Source of the DNA: Cochliopodium minus
Lineage: Eukaryota; Discosea; Himatismenida; Cochliopodiidae
Direction of reading: 5' to 3'
Length of the DNA stretch: 64,000 bases
Assembly (NCBI GenBank): GCA_024220525.1
Contig: JAMYWO010000134.1
Location: forward strand, 1,775-65,774
Positions 48,070 to 60,553 of this stretch are shown here, piece after piece (within the stretch, counting starts at the first letter, position 1; every line of letters begins with the position of its first letter). The notes beneath the pieces were generated by a model, which saw only the letters and a program-made list of their open reading frames with translations, searched no databases and was not told where the DNA came from. The position numbers and the translations under genes are program-made.

Positions 48070-51000
48070 ATGGAGGATATCAACAAAAATAATAGCCTCC
48101 CATCCTACATCAAAATGGATATGCATAGGCAAGAACAATTGGAACTGAGATTAGCTGGTAGAATAACACTTTCCCAAGATAATAATTCACCACCCAAGCC
48201 AATCATCAAACAGGATATAATCATAAACAACAACTTGAATTCAAACTCTGTAAAAAGAAATATACAAAAAAATATAAAATTTTGGGAATAATAAATTATC
48301 CTTCTTGTTATATTTCAAAAATCAATATATATAACTAATATCTATTAAAATATGAGTATATGAGAAAAAAATATAAAATATAAATTTGCTTTTTTTGATT
48401 AAATTTTTTTTTTTATTTATTATAAATTTACTGAATAAAAAAAAAAAATAAATAAATTTGGAATAACTTTAATATAAATCCAATTTTGAATGCTTATCAT
48501 CCTATATTCAAACATCCAATAAGATTTTATTTGAATATTTTCTTCTTTCTTAGGATTCTGGAAAAGAAAACAATGTTGAATCTCAATCACAGCCATCCCC
48601 TCCCAAAGAGGAAAAAGAAGTACCCAATATGCTATTGAATGAAATAAATTTCAATCCCACAAATGTAGAGGTACCCATTTTCACAATGCCAAAAACAACG
48701 GATAATCCCAAAAAAAGGAAATATTTCCAGCCAGATGAAGATGATAAGATCATCGAGGGAGTACAGCTATATGGAAATAATTGGAGCAAGATAGTGAATC
48801 ATTTTGGGCTGAATAGAACCGCCAATCAATTGAAGAATAGACATAAGAGAATATCCAAGAAAATAAACACACAGTCTTCACCCACTCCAAGCCCAACGAA
48901 TAATAATCATAATAATATTAACAATAATATTTCGCTGAATAATAGTTTAAATCTGAATGGAAGCATGAATAATTCGATGATAGAAGATAATATCCATGGA
49001 TTGGATGATGAGATCAAAGAGGAGAAATGTATCAATCCAAATAATCAGGAAATGCAAGATCTCAGGAAGAAATGCCAGATGATGGAAGAACGGATGAGAC
49101 AAATGGAAAAATCGTACGAAGAAAAAATTCGTAGCATGGAAAAACAGTATGAAGAGAAAATCTCCATCATGAGAAAACTCATCTGCGAAAACATCATTGA
49201 GTCTGCCAAAGCCGATTCTATTAAATTGCGTCAAGATCTTTCTAAAAGCAACTTGGAGATCGGTATTGTGGAGGTGGAGAGGATCAACCTTAATTGGAAG
49301 CATATCTGGAAGCATGGCACTCGTTATAGAGAATTGGAAATGAAAAAAAAAGTTTTAGAAGATGAAAAAGTTGAGATAGAAAACTCTAGGTAACAAATAC
49401 TGATTTTTTCTTTTTTGTAAATAAGATAAAATATACTGATAAATTATAAATACTGATACTCATTCAAATAAATCTAATCAAATAAATTTTAACTCCATTT
49501 TTTTTTATTAAACTTCTTATTCTTTTTTTCATTTTGGTTTAATTTAATTTTCTTGTCATTATTTCTTAAATCTTTTATTTTATTCTATTATTATAGGAAG
49601 ATTGTTAGGGATCTTAAGAAGGTAAAGACTGAAAACCAATTGCTTACACAGGAAAAAGAGGAAATTCTAAAGTTAAAGGTGCTTTCAGTAAAAAAACAAG
49701 AGACAGATTTACTGAATGAATTAAGTAAATACGAGATTGACGTATCTTTACACCAGCGTGAGATCAAAAGAGTCAAAGATGAAGAGGATTCTCGTTTCAA
49801 TAATTATCCGGTCTTACATAATGGAAGGTAAAAACTTTTCTTGAATTTTTTTTTTTTAATTTCAATTTATTTTTGGATATCAAAATTATTAACTTTACAC
49901 ATTTGATTTATGATCTAAAATAAAATCAGCTATTAAATTTATGAACACAGTCCAAATTTTTTTTTCCCATTTTTTAATATTCATTTTTCAATTCACTTTC
50001 TTTTTTTTCTAATTTTATTTTTGATCAGATATTTGTTGACAAGGTTGTTGGGTAAAGGAGGATTTTCAGAAGTTTTTTTGGGTTATGATTTGGAAGAGTT
50101 TAGATATGTCGCCTGCAAGATCCACTCCCTCAACCCTCACTGGACCGAAAGGAAAAAGGAGAATTATCGAAAACATTCCATCAGAGAGGCAAAAATACAT
50201 TGCACTCTTCAACACGAGAGGATTGTCACTCTTTATGATGTTTTTGAAATTGATACAACTACGTATAAACATATTTTTTAAGCTATTTTTAATTTTAACA
50301 TTATTTTTATTTTTTTATTTTTATTTTATTTTTATTTTATTTTTATTTTATTTTTATTTTTTTATTTTTTCATTTTTTCATTTTTTTATTTTTTTATTTT
50401 TTTATTTTTTTATTTTTATTTTTTTTCATTTATTTTATTTTTTTTCATTTATTTTATTTTTAATATTTTATTAAAACTTTTTTGGAAGTTTTTGCACAGT
50501 CATGGAGTACAACGAAGGAAATGATTTGGATTTTTATTTGAAGATTCAGAAACAAATCCCTGAAAAAGATGCCAAATCTATCATCACCCAACTTTGCAGA
50601 GCTCTCAGATACTTGCACGAAAGAAAAAACCCAATTGTAAATACTTTAATTTTATTTTTATTTTTCATTCATTTTTTATTTCAAAATTTTTTATTTTTTA
50701 TTTCAAAATTTTTATTTCAAATTTTAAATTTTTTTTTTTTTCAAATTTTTTATTTCAAATTTTTTATTTCAAATTTTTTATTTCAAATTTTATTTCAATT
50801 TTATTATTTTCATTATTCATTTTTATTTTTTATTTTTTATTTTTTGTTATAAGATCCATTATGATTTAAAACCTGGAAACATTTTGTTCAACAAAGGAGA
50901 AATAAAACTCACTGATTTCGGCCTTTCTAAAATTGTTGACAATAACGAGGGTGAGTTAGAATTAACCAGTCAAGGAGCTGGTACCTATTGGTAAAAAAAA

Positions 51001-51596
51001 AAAATGAATTTTTTATTCTCATTTTATAATTTTTTAATTTCATTTTACAAAGGTATTTACCTCCAGAAACTTTTGAAATGGGACAAAACGCACCCAAAAT
51101 TTCTCCTAAAGTAGATATTTGGTAAAAAAAAATTTTAAAAAAATTTCAAAAATTAAATTCAAAAATTAAAAATTAAAAAAATTTCAAAAATTAAAAATTA
51201 AAATAAAAATTAAATCAAAAAATTTAAAATTTAAAATAATGAAATTAAAACAAATTTTTTGAGGATCATTGTTGTTTAATTTAACGCTAATATTTTTCTA
51301 AACTTTTTTTTTTTTTAATAAAAAAAAGGTCATTGGGAGTAATTTTCTATCAAATCCTTTTTGGTAAAAAGCCTTTCGGAGATAAAGTAGAACAACAAAA
51401 AATTTTGACAGAGAAGCTGATTTCTATCGAATCTATTGTCGACTTTCCTAAGGAACCCGTCATTTCTGATGATGCAAAGGATTTCATCCGAAAGTGTCTC
51501 ACTCCCAACCAGCATTCTCGTCCTGATATCGTTGTTTTGTGGGAGCATCCTTACTTGAAATCTACCAAGATCTCCAGGATCCGACAATCCAAGTAG
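48070..51596 (+). CDS. TLK: Tousled-like kinase with an N-terminal Myb/SANT domain
   Basis: A first exon ([17 protein letters not shown]..., donor at about 48251) joins in phase to 48554. The next exon holds a Myb/SANT helix set ([20 protein letters not shown], then [15 protein letters not shown]), Asn-rich linker and coiled coil. Two further exons carry the Tousled-specific coiled-coil end ([20 protein letters not shown], then [11 protein letters not shown]) and the kinase: [86 protein letters not shown], ending HPYLKSTKI. All catalytic motifs are intact. TLKs phosphorylate the histone chaperone ASF1 and act in chromatin assembly. The Myb domain is not part of known TLKs, and one open exon carries it together with the coiled coil, so fusion is supported. 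Confidence 0.88.
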
Positions 51597-51898
51597 ATTT
51601 TTTTCTGTTATTTTATTTTTGTTAAATATTAAAATATAATCTTATTTTTTTTTTTTTTTGTATCCTTTTCTATTTGTCGTATTCAAATTTTAAATTGAGA
51701 TTCCATTCCAAACCTTTCATTCCAATTAGTTATAAATTTTTTTTTTTCTTTATGATATTGATTTACGATTGAGTATCGATACCAACTTGAAAAGATGTGG
51801 AATTCATATTAATTTCTCTTCTTTCCTTTCAATTTTATTTCAAATGTAAATAAAAAAAAATTGCGCCATAATTAAGTTTAATAAAAAAAAAGTGGAAG
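51597..51898. other. Intergenic stretch
   Basis: A/T-rich spacer between the kinase stop and the RCC1 gene start. Nothing recognisable. Confidence 0.5.
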
Positions 51899-54053
51899 AT
51901 GATACCAAATTCTATTTCTTGTTTTGCATCTCATAACTTATTTTTGATGGGTAATATAATATATTTCTTTTTTTTTTTGTTGTATTAAAATTAATTTGAA
52001 TTTCTTCATTCGAAAAATAGGGAATGGAGATCTCTATTCTTCTGGTTTGAATATATTTGGCCAATGTGGAATTGGAGATAGAGAAAATGCCAAACCAACA
52101 AAAATCATGAACAATCCAAACATCAAGTCGATCATCTTGGGCGATTATCATTCCTTCTATCTTGAGTGCAAAAATAAATATTGATTTTTTTTTATTTTAT
52201 TTTTATAAAATTAATTTTAAATTAAAATTAGATAATGGAGATTTGTATGGATGTGGTATTTCATAAATTTTTTTTTTTTTAATTTTCTTTTCACTCATTT
52301 TTTTTGAAATCAAACAGGGAGAAATAAGGAGGGACAATTAGGTATCCACACCGATATATATCATTTAACTTTTTCTATCATCTGTTCTGATGTAAAACAA
52401 GTAAGCACATCTCAAACATTTACGATAATTCAAAAAAGTAAATTTTTTTATTTTTATTTTTTATTCATTTTATATTTTTTTTTTTGAAGATGATGGAAGA
52501 TTGTATTGGTTTGGATATTGGATGAAAGAAAATATGGAAGGTAAATACGGAGAAATTAAGATTGATGATGTAGTTTCTTATTCATGTGGTGGCTTTCATT
52601 CATTATTTTTAAAAGGTTTTATTTTGGAGTATTTTTTAATCATTAAAATTTTGATATTTCCAGTTAAAATTTTTTATTTTATTATGATATTTTTTAATAT
52701 TTTTTATTTATTTTTTAAAAAAATTTTTAAATTTTTTATTTTTTTTTACTTATTTATTTTGAATGATTTTTTTTAAAAATGACTTTTTTTTTAGAAAATG
52801 GAGAAGTATGGGTAATGGGATCAAATGAATTTGGGCAGTGTGGGTTTGACATTGAGGAAAATGTAGAATACAAAGAACCTTCCCTTTTGATGAAAGATGA
52901 AACAATTTTCTCCGTTTGCTGTGGACTTGACAGTTCTATTATTTTGTCAAGTAAAAATCAATTTTTAAATAAAAATAAATAATAGAATAAAATATATTAT
53001 TTAAAAAATAATTTTAAATAAAATAAAATAAAATAAAATAAAATATTTTTTTTAAATTTTTTTTTTCAGAAAATGATCAGGGAAATACAATTATGAAATG
53101 TTTTGGAAAAAATGATTCTGGAGAACTGGGGTTGGGACACGAAAATGCTGTTGGAATGACGATAATAGATACTTTTCCTAACATAGCGTCTGTCCACTGT
53201 GGAGGGTTTTTTACCCTCATTTTGACAAGTAATTTTTTTTATTTATTTTTTTGATTTTATTTTTTTTTGATTTTTGATTTTTTTTTTGATTTTCTTTTTT
53301 TTTGAACAAATTTTTTGATTAGTCTTAATTTTCTTTTTTTTTTTGATTTTTTTTTGAAAAGATGATGGGGAAGTCTTTGGCTCTGGTTATAACGAGAACG
53401 GACAACTTTGTTTGGGTGACCACAAAAATCGTTCAAGTTTTTGCAAAACAAATCTCGAAAATATAATCAATGTCACAACCAATATTGACGATTCCTTTTT
53501 TCTTAACAGTATACTTTATTTTTTATTTTAATTTTTTTAATAATATTTATTTTATTTTTTATTTTTATTTTTATTTTTATTTTTTATTTTTTATTTTTTA
53601 TTTTTTATTTTTTATTTTATTTTTATTTTTTATTTTATTTTTTATTTTTTCAATTTTTCATTTTATCGTTTTATTTATTACTTTTCGTTTTATTGCAGAA
53701 AACAACGATATGCTCATTTGTGAAGATGGAGAAAGAGGGATTTTGGAAATCATAAATAAATATAAATCAGAATTTCAGGATTTGCTTTTATTTCAAAACC
53801 ATCAACTTTGTCATGTAATTTTTTATTTGTTTTTTGTTTTTCATTTTAATAAAATAATTATTAGGAATGGTCAACAAGTATTCACAAGTTTTTAAAGAAA
53901 GATTTTAAAGAAAAAGTTTTCATTTTTTTGTTGTGTTTAAAGCAAATCTCTCTATTCACAAAAACTACCTCAATTCACTTGAGAATACCCAAACCTGTTC
54001 AACACATCATTTTGAAACACTTTCACAGAAAGTTTTTTATCTTTGAATCTTGA
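51899..54053 (+). CDS. RCC1-repeat protein
   Basis: ATG at 51899 (MIPNSISCFASHNLFLMG), then about ten short exons. Most exons carry one RCC1-type blade: NGDLYSSGLNIFGQCGIGDR, DNGDLYGCG (a 25-nt-scale exon at about 52232), RNKEGQLGI, DGRLYWFG, NGEVWVMGSNEFGQCGFD, CFGKNDSGELGLGHE and DGEVFGSGYNENGQLCLGD. The end (EWSTSIHKFLKKDFKEKVFI, then IPKPVQHIIL) is a distinct C-terminal module. RCC1 propellers bind partners, often small GTPases or membranes; a GEF role cannot be claimed. Exon and blade boundaries coincide, the usual outcome of blade duplication. A decayed copy of its 3' half lies at 40122-41668. Confidence 0.85.
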
Positions 54054-54198
54054 TTCAATTTTCCTTCCAAACAATGTGATTAAAATTTTGGATTAAAAAA
54101 ATAAATATTTTTGTCAAAAGTTGATTTTTAAATATTTCTTTTTTAATAAAGCTTATTAATGTTTTAAAAAAATTGAAAAGACAGCTTTTTTTTAAAAT

Positions 54199-55593
54199 TT
54201 AATCTTGAGTTTCTTTTAGTTGATTTTCTCTAACATTTTTTTCGGTGTTGATGGTATCCAATTCCACAATCATTTCATCGCTCTTAATACCCAAAAGTTT
54301 TTTAATCAAAAAAAATCTGCCCAAAAACTTGACAATAGCATAATAAATAATTAAAGAAGAAAGGAAGGTGACAAACCACGAAAAATCGTAAAGTTTCATC
54401 AAGAAATAAGGTCCATTTTTGTTTGAAAACTTGTAAACCATACCAGGTAAAACAGGAGCAACAGCAATTAAGATAACAAACATTGCAACTTTTTTTTTTA
54501 AATTTTTAATTTTATTTGTTTGAATTTGTTTAAAATAATGAAAAATTTTTTTTTTTTTACTAAAGTTTGTTCCTTTGAAATAAAAATAATCATCATGAAC
54601 ATTGTTTTCATAAAGGGGCCTATCAGTTTCAACACCCACAAGTTTTACACCAACAGAAATTTTATTTTCAACGTTTTCTTTATCAAAAATTTCTTCTTTT
54701 AAAATTTCTTCATTATTTTGATTATTTTCTTTATCTAAAATTTCTTCATTTTTATTATTTTTATTATTTTTATTTTTATTATTTTCATCATTAAATTTTT
54801 CATTTTCATTTTCATTATTATCATTTTCTTTATGGATTATTATATTAGGAATGCTTTCTTCCAGTTCATTTTTCATTAAAGGACTGGCGTTGGGATCGTA
54901 ATATAGAGCCTCTACCTTTAGATTTTGTTTTTTAATCAGCCTATCTCACAAAAAAAGAAAGATTATTTTAAAAAAATTTTTTTTCTTTTTGTTTTTTTAA
55001 CCAATAATCTGAAATCATGATACCACAAATGGATCCCATAAAAATGCTTTTTATTTTAAAATAAAAATTTAATACTTTTTTTAAGAATTTTTTAAGATTT
55101 TTATTTTTATTGATATTTTTGTTTTATTTGTTTTATTTGTTTTAATTTTTTAATAATTTTATTTTTATTTTTTTATTTTTTCATTTTTTTTTAAAAAATT
55201 TTACCTAAGAGACAAAGACCACTTCTCCAAGAAATTACTTGCGTTTTGGAGAATGAGCCAGGGGAAAATGAAAATGCCCAGAATGCAACAAATCAGACCT
55301 GCTTTCTTCACTGATATTTTTTTATTAAGTGATGATATGTCATAAGCTGGTCCAATGATGTTTGCTAGAAAAATTTATTTTTTTTATTATTTTTTTATTA
55401 TTTTTTTTTATTGTTGATTGTTGATTGTTGATTGTTGATTGTTTATTTTATTTTTATTTTTATTTTTATTTTTATTTTTATTTTTATTATTTTTTTTATT
55501 GTTGATTGTGATTGTTTATTTATTATTTATTATTTATTATTTATTATTTATTATTTATTATTTATGTAATTATTCTTTTATTTTTTATTTTAT

Positions 55594-55625
<32 letters not shown>

Positions 55626-57859
55626 ATTTTTATTTTTTATTTATTATTTATTTTTATTTTTTATTTTTAATAATTTTAGTTTTTAGTTTTTTTTTTTTTT
55701 TAAGTTTTACTTTTTTGTAAATAAATTTTCTTTGTTTTTGTTTTTGTTTATATTTTTATTTTTATTTTTAAATTTGTTCTTATTTTTATTTATTTATTTT
55801 AAATATTTATTTTTTTAATTACCAGCTACATTTGTAGATAAGGTAGCAAGGAGAAGAACTATCATTGAAAAAAAAGAAACAGCTCTATTATTAATCTGAT
55901 CAATTAAATCCCTTTTCATTAATAAGTAAATAAGAAAAAAAAAATTAAAAAATAACAAATAAAAAAATATAAAAATAAAATAAAATAAAATAAAATTAAA
56001 AAATAACAAATAAAAAATATAGAAAAATAAAATAAAAAAATAGAAAGAAAAAAAAATTGATTACAAGGGATTCCATAGAATTTTCCCGTAAATTAAATAA
56101 GCAGCATTTGTTACATAAAGACCCAAAAATGCAAAAACAATTGAAGTTGGAGGGAGCCCAACTAAAATGAAAAATAAAAAATAAAAAATAAAAAAATTAA
56201 AAAATTAAAAAGAAAAAATAAAAAAAAAATAAAAGAATTTTAAAAAAAAAATTAAATAATTAAAATAAGAAAAATAAAAAAAAATATAAAAAACATTTTT
56301 TTTTTTTTTTTTACGTAATTGGCCTATTACTTGATCTTTGTTGGAAGCACAATACCTAGAAAAATCAGCAAAGTTGAGGGACATGGTGGACCAACTGGAG
56401 ACTATGATGGTAAGAGGTGCTCCAAAAGTGCTCCAGAAACTTTTGTGTGTCGTTTTGCTTAATTCCACGCTCAATATTTTTTTTACACTCCCTACCTTTT
56501 TTTAAAAAATTAAATAAAAATGTTTAAAAAGAAATTAAAAAGAAATTTAATAAATAATAAAAAATGATTATCATAATTTTTTTTATTGTTAATTTTTGTA
56601 AAATAAATTATAAATTATGAAATATTTCATTATAAACTAATTTGTAAAGATATTTTTTTTTTTTTTTACTTTTACAGTGGACCATATAATAAGAATCATA
56701 GCTGACAAAATGCTTTCAAAAAATAAAAAAAAAAATTTATTTTTATTGCAAAATTATTTTTTATAAAATTTTTATTATTAATTTTTATTTATTTATTTAG
56801 TTAAATCTTAAAATTAGTTAGAAATCTTAATTACAGAATGGGAGCAGATAAAATTTCCATTTTTTTCACGGCTTCTGCTCCTCTGAACACAAAAATGACA
56901 TTCACTCCCCAAAACAAGAGAAAGGTGAAAAACTGCAAAATGTTGATCCCCATAAATTTGGCTAAGTGTATTTCTCCATGAAAAATAACTATTGTCCTAT
57001 AAATAGACTTTTTTTTTAAAAAAATTTAATAATTAAAAATTTTAATAATTAAAAATTAAAAAAATTAAAATTAAAATTAAAAAAATTAAGATTAAGAGAT
57101 AAAAATATTTTTTTTAAAAAAATGTCATATTTTTTTACATCTCCTCCAATCCATGTTTGAATCCTATTTTTTTTTTGAAAAAAAATTAATTTTAATTTTT
57201 TAATAAATATTTTTAAAATTACCCAAACCATCCTATTCCTACCACTCCTCTAGCCAATGCAATGAATTTAGCTCCTCTAGTACCAAAAATACTTCTAACA
57301 AATATAGGGAAACAAATACCTATGTTTTTTTAGAAAATTAATTAAAAAATGAATTAATTTTTTTTTTTAGTGTTTAAAATATGAAATAATTTTTATTTTA
57401 ATTCGAATTATTTTTGCCATATTTTGTTCCTGCTTGGGCGTTTAAAATCATGGGTGCAACTAAGATGAAATTTCCTATTATCACCACTATCATCGCTTCC
57501 CACCAATATAAACCCAAGTCCAAAAGACCTGCAGCAATCTTCAAAATCATTGAAAAAATTTGATTTAATTTCAAGAAAATAAAAAATTAAAAAAAATTTT
57601 ATTTATTATATATACCATGTATGAAGCTATATTAACAACCTATATATTGATTTATGATTATTCATTTCATTTCTTTTAATCATAATTTACCAAGCCCACC
57701 TAACAAAAAAAAAAATATATTTTTTTTTTTACTCACAAAAAAAATTGAAAGGAGGATGGATACCCATAAAAAAGCTATATGATGGAATCTCCAAGTTTTA
57801 TCTTCCAAAGGTGTTGGATCTAGAGATAGGGAATGATCATTAGATTTGCAACATTCCAT
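54199..57859 (-). CDS. NCS1 family nucleobase:cation symporter (uracil/allantoin permease type)
   Basis: About 14 minus-strand exons from ATG 57859 (MECCKSNDHSLSLDPTPLED, then KTWRFHHIAFLWVS). Very short exons at 57699-57691 (9 nt, VGL) and 57639-57616 (24 nt, VVNIASYM) keep phase 0. Family signatures: GLYWWEAMIVVIIGNF, NAQAGTKYG, FPIFVRSIFGTRGAKFIALA, GVVGIGWFG, IQTWIGGD, LNFADFSRYC, GLPPTSIVFAFLGLYV, TLSTNVAGN, LEKWSLSLSIFMGSICGIMI, and SWFVTFLSSLIIYY in the last helices. The protein imports purine or pyrimidine bases, allantoin or related compounds with H+ or Na+. The substrate cannot be told. The C-terminal region includes an Asn/Glu-rich tract. Confidence 0.9.
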
Positions 57860-58018
57860 CTTTGATTTTATTTTTTTATTTTCATTTTTAAAAAATAAAT
57901 ATTAATAAAATAAAATTTTTTAAGTCGAATAAAAAACCAAAAACTTTTTTTACAAATAATTAAATTTAATAATATTGAAAAAACAATCATCTTTTTTTCT
58001 TAAATAAACAAATTTTTT

Positions 58019-59910
58019 TCATAATATGATACACTGAGATTGAAAACTATTTAACTCTTCTTCTTCGTCATTGTCTACAACGGGTTCAACTAAAACATTG
58101 AAAATGATAATAAAATTAATAAATTAATTATTGATTGTTTTTTATTTTTTAACCAGAAGAATGAGCAACAATTTTTCCACTGAGAAACCTGTCTTTTTCG
58201 TTTTGTTGTAGAGTAGTAGAGTGGTATTGTTTTTTCTCAATGTTAGAATTTTCTTCATTCACATCAATTAACAATGTGGGAAAATCAAATCTGCAATTAA
58301 CTTTTTTAAAAAATTAAAATATAAAAAAATATTTAATTTTAAAAATTAAAAATAAAACAAATATTTAAAACAACATTTAAAATATAAATTTAAAATAATA
58401 TTATATTAAAAATATTAAAAATATTTAAAATATAAATAAATTTTTTTAAACAAATTTTTTACCTCCAATATCGTCTTTCAGTTGAAATCCCCTATGAAAA
58501 GCTTTTAATAATCTCTCATATTCTTCAAAGATACTTTCGTGTTCATTGTGCCTAATTAGTGAAGAGAATATAATAAAAAATTTTGAGAAGAAAATTTAAA
58601 AAGAATAACCAATTGTCCAAGTCTTCATGACTTTTAAAAATTCTTTTTTCTCCATTAATTTCAATGAAAGGAACAGGAGGTGATCTTTCTTTTAAAGTTA
58701 ATAACCATCTAATTAAAAAAATAAAAAAAAATTGAAGCAAATAAATTAATTTTTTTTTTTATATATTTTTATTTTTTTATTTTTATATTTTTACATTTTT
58801 TTTATTTTTTTATTTTTTTATTTTTTATTATTTATTTATATTTTTTTATTTTTTTATTTTTTTATTTTTTATTTTTTTTTTACTTTTGTACCAAAGGATC
58901 ATAAGTTCCAGGAAGCTGAGTATTCAGGCATCTCAAAAGATCATTAACAAATTTTTGACAGTTGAAGACTGTATTGGTGTAAATGTACTTAAAATTCCAA
59001 GATTTGACATAATCAACCACAGATCTTCTAAATTCTTTGTTGTTTTCGAAAGCAACCAATTCTTCTCCATCTCTCGTTGGATAAAACACTGCGCAAGCGC
59101 TTTTAGAACTCCAACTTGTTATATGTACGAAACTTGTATCGTACCAATGTATCAGACATGTCCCTATCTATTTAAGCAAAAAAAAAAAATTCGAAATCTC
59201 GCATGAATTGTAATCAAAATTTTTATTTGAGATAAAGAAATATTTTTAAAAAGCTAAATAAAGAATTAATTTAAAAAATTTAATAAAAAATTAAATAATT
59301 TAAAATAAAACTTTTTTATATTTATCAATCAACTGGTCAATTATTGATTGTTAATTTGGATTCCATGAAATAGAAATCTATTTACCTGCACTGAAACATG
59401 GCTTGCTCCTATTTTTTTTTTTTTTAGATTTTAATTTTCTCTGAAAATTTTTTTTTTAACCGAATTCTTGATTTCCCGCAAAAATCCTCACAAAAGTGTT
59501 TGTTTCCAGAGGAGAGATAATAATTCTAATGGGTATTGGAGGCAATTTGCCCGATTCATTCTCCTCAAGATAATTCTCGAAGATTTCCTTCTCCAAGAAA
59601 TCCTCCTCAGTCAATTCATTGTATCTCTCCTCTATCATCTCTATCATTTCTTCATTGCTTATCTCATTCAACATCTCCTTTTTTGTTTGCTTCTTTATCA
59701 ATTCATGTACTGTTAAAAATTTTTATGGGTGATGCATATTAAAAGGTAATTTTAGATATTCTTACTGAATTTAGATATTGATTTGTTTGATTTGTATTGT
59801 TGTGGTATATTAAATTTTTTGTCCAATTCATTGTAATCTAACTAAAAGTAAATATGTTACAAATTTATTTTTAAATCAAATAAATTTATTGATCCTACTT
59901 TCTTTCTCAT
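58019..59910 (-). CDS. Permuted papain-fold (LRAT/PPPDE-like) protein with CaaX tail
   Basis: Minus-strand exons: 59910-59899 (MRKK), about 59850-59770, 59712-59457, 59408-59386 (23 nt), and further exons from about 59180, ending TGA at 58021-58019. Splice phases join GNQEFG to ASHVSVQ to IGTCLIHWYDTSFVHI, placing a conserved His (SHVSVQIG) before VFNCQKFVNDLL, the His-then-Cys order of circularly permuted papain-like enzymes such as LRAT and PPPDE. The last residues QSQCIIL form a CaaX box, so the protein is probably prenylated and membrane-bound. The N-terminal third is a charged helix (EEMIEMIEERYNELTEEDFL). Activity (acyltransferase or isopeptidase) is inference. The 5' exons might instead be a separate small gene. 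Confidence 0.6.
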
Positions 59911-60250
59911 CCTTATAAATAAACAAGGTTTTAAAGATATAGATAAATATATATCTTCTTTTTTTTTTATTTTTACTTGATCCCCTTTCTCCGAAAAGAG
60001 AAACATTAAAAAAATTGGGCATCACAACAAAATATGTTTAAAGAATGAAAATTTGGTAATAAGAGGAAAGTTTTGATGAAGATGAATCATAACATTTTTT
60101 TTTTTTTTTTTTCATTTTCATTTTATAAATGTTTTCAAGAGAATTGAATTGTTAATTACATTTCTTTTCGAAAGAAATTTAAATAAAAAAATATTAAAAA
60201 ATTAAATAAGGAAAATTAAACAACTTTTATTCAAAACAAACAAAACAAAC

Positions 60251-60328
60251 TTTTAACAAACCCTTTTTTGAAAAATTTGACCAAAAATTTATGATTTAAA
60301 TGAAAATAAAACAAAGTCACTTCTATTA
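60251..60328 (+). promoter_or_regulatory. Conserved upstream region of U1 copy 2
   Basis: Nearly identical to the sequence upstream of U1 copy 1 (41953-41877), sharing TTTGACCAAAAATTTATGAT-like and AAAACAAAGTCACTTCTATT blocks. Further upstream (59911-60250) I see only A/T-rich spacer with T-runs. Confidence 0.6.
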
Positions 60329-60504
60329 ATACTTACCTGATCCAAATAAACAGACTGATCAATTAGGGTTTGTTTATATGATTTAAAACAATGAGACTTG
60401 CACTTGTCCTTGTTATAAATCATCACTTAATTGTGTGAAGTTGGACGAAAAATTTCTTGGCAAAGTGGTAATAAATGTGAGCATACGTGCTACAAAACCA
60501 CACC
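60329..60504 (+). ncRNA. U1: U1 spliceosomal snRNA, copy 2
   Basis: Starts ATACTTACCTG. Stem I AAATAAAC/GTTTGTTT encloses GACTGATCAATTAG. Stem II is GATTTA/TAAATC and ACAA/TTGT, with loop TTGCACTT as in the U1A (U1-A protein) site. Sm-like site AAATTTCTTGG at about 60455-60465. 3' stem GTGGT/ACCAC with inner AGCA/TGCT. Followed by CACCATTATT and a run of T. About 176 nt. Its 5' end can pair with strong donors, while most donors in this window (GTAAAA, GTAATT) match it only partly. Confidence 0.9.
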
Positions 60505-60553
60505 ATTATTTTTTTTTTTTTTATTTGGAAAAGATTTTTAAATGAAATTTATT

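Noticed and set aside
59397-59399. ATG as an independent start for the permuted-papain-like gene
   Set aside because: Starting there gives a phase that does not fit the next exon, while entry from the upstream exon (GNQEFG) joins perfectly.
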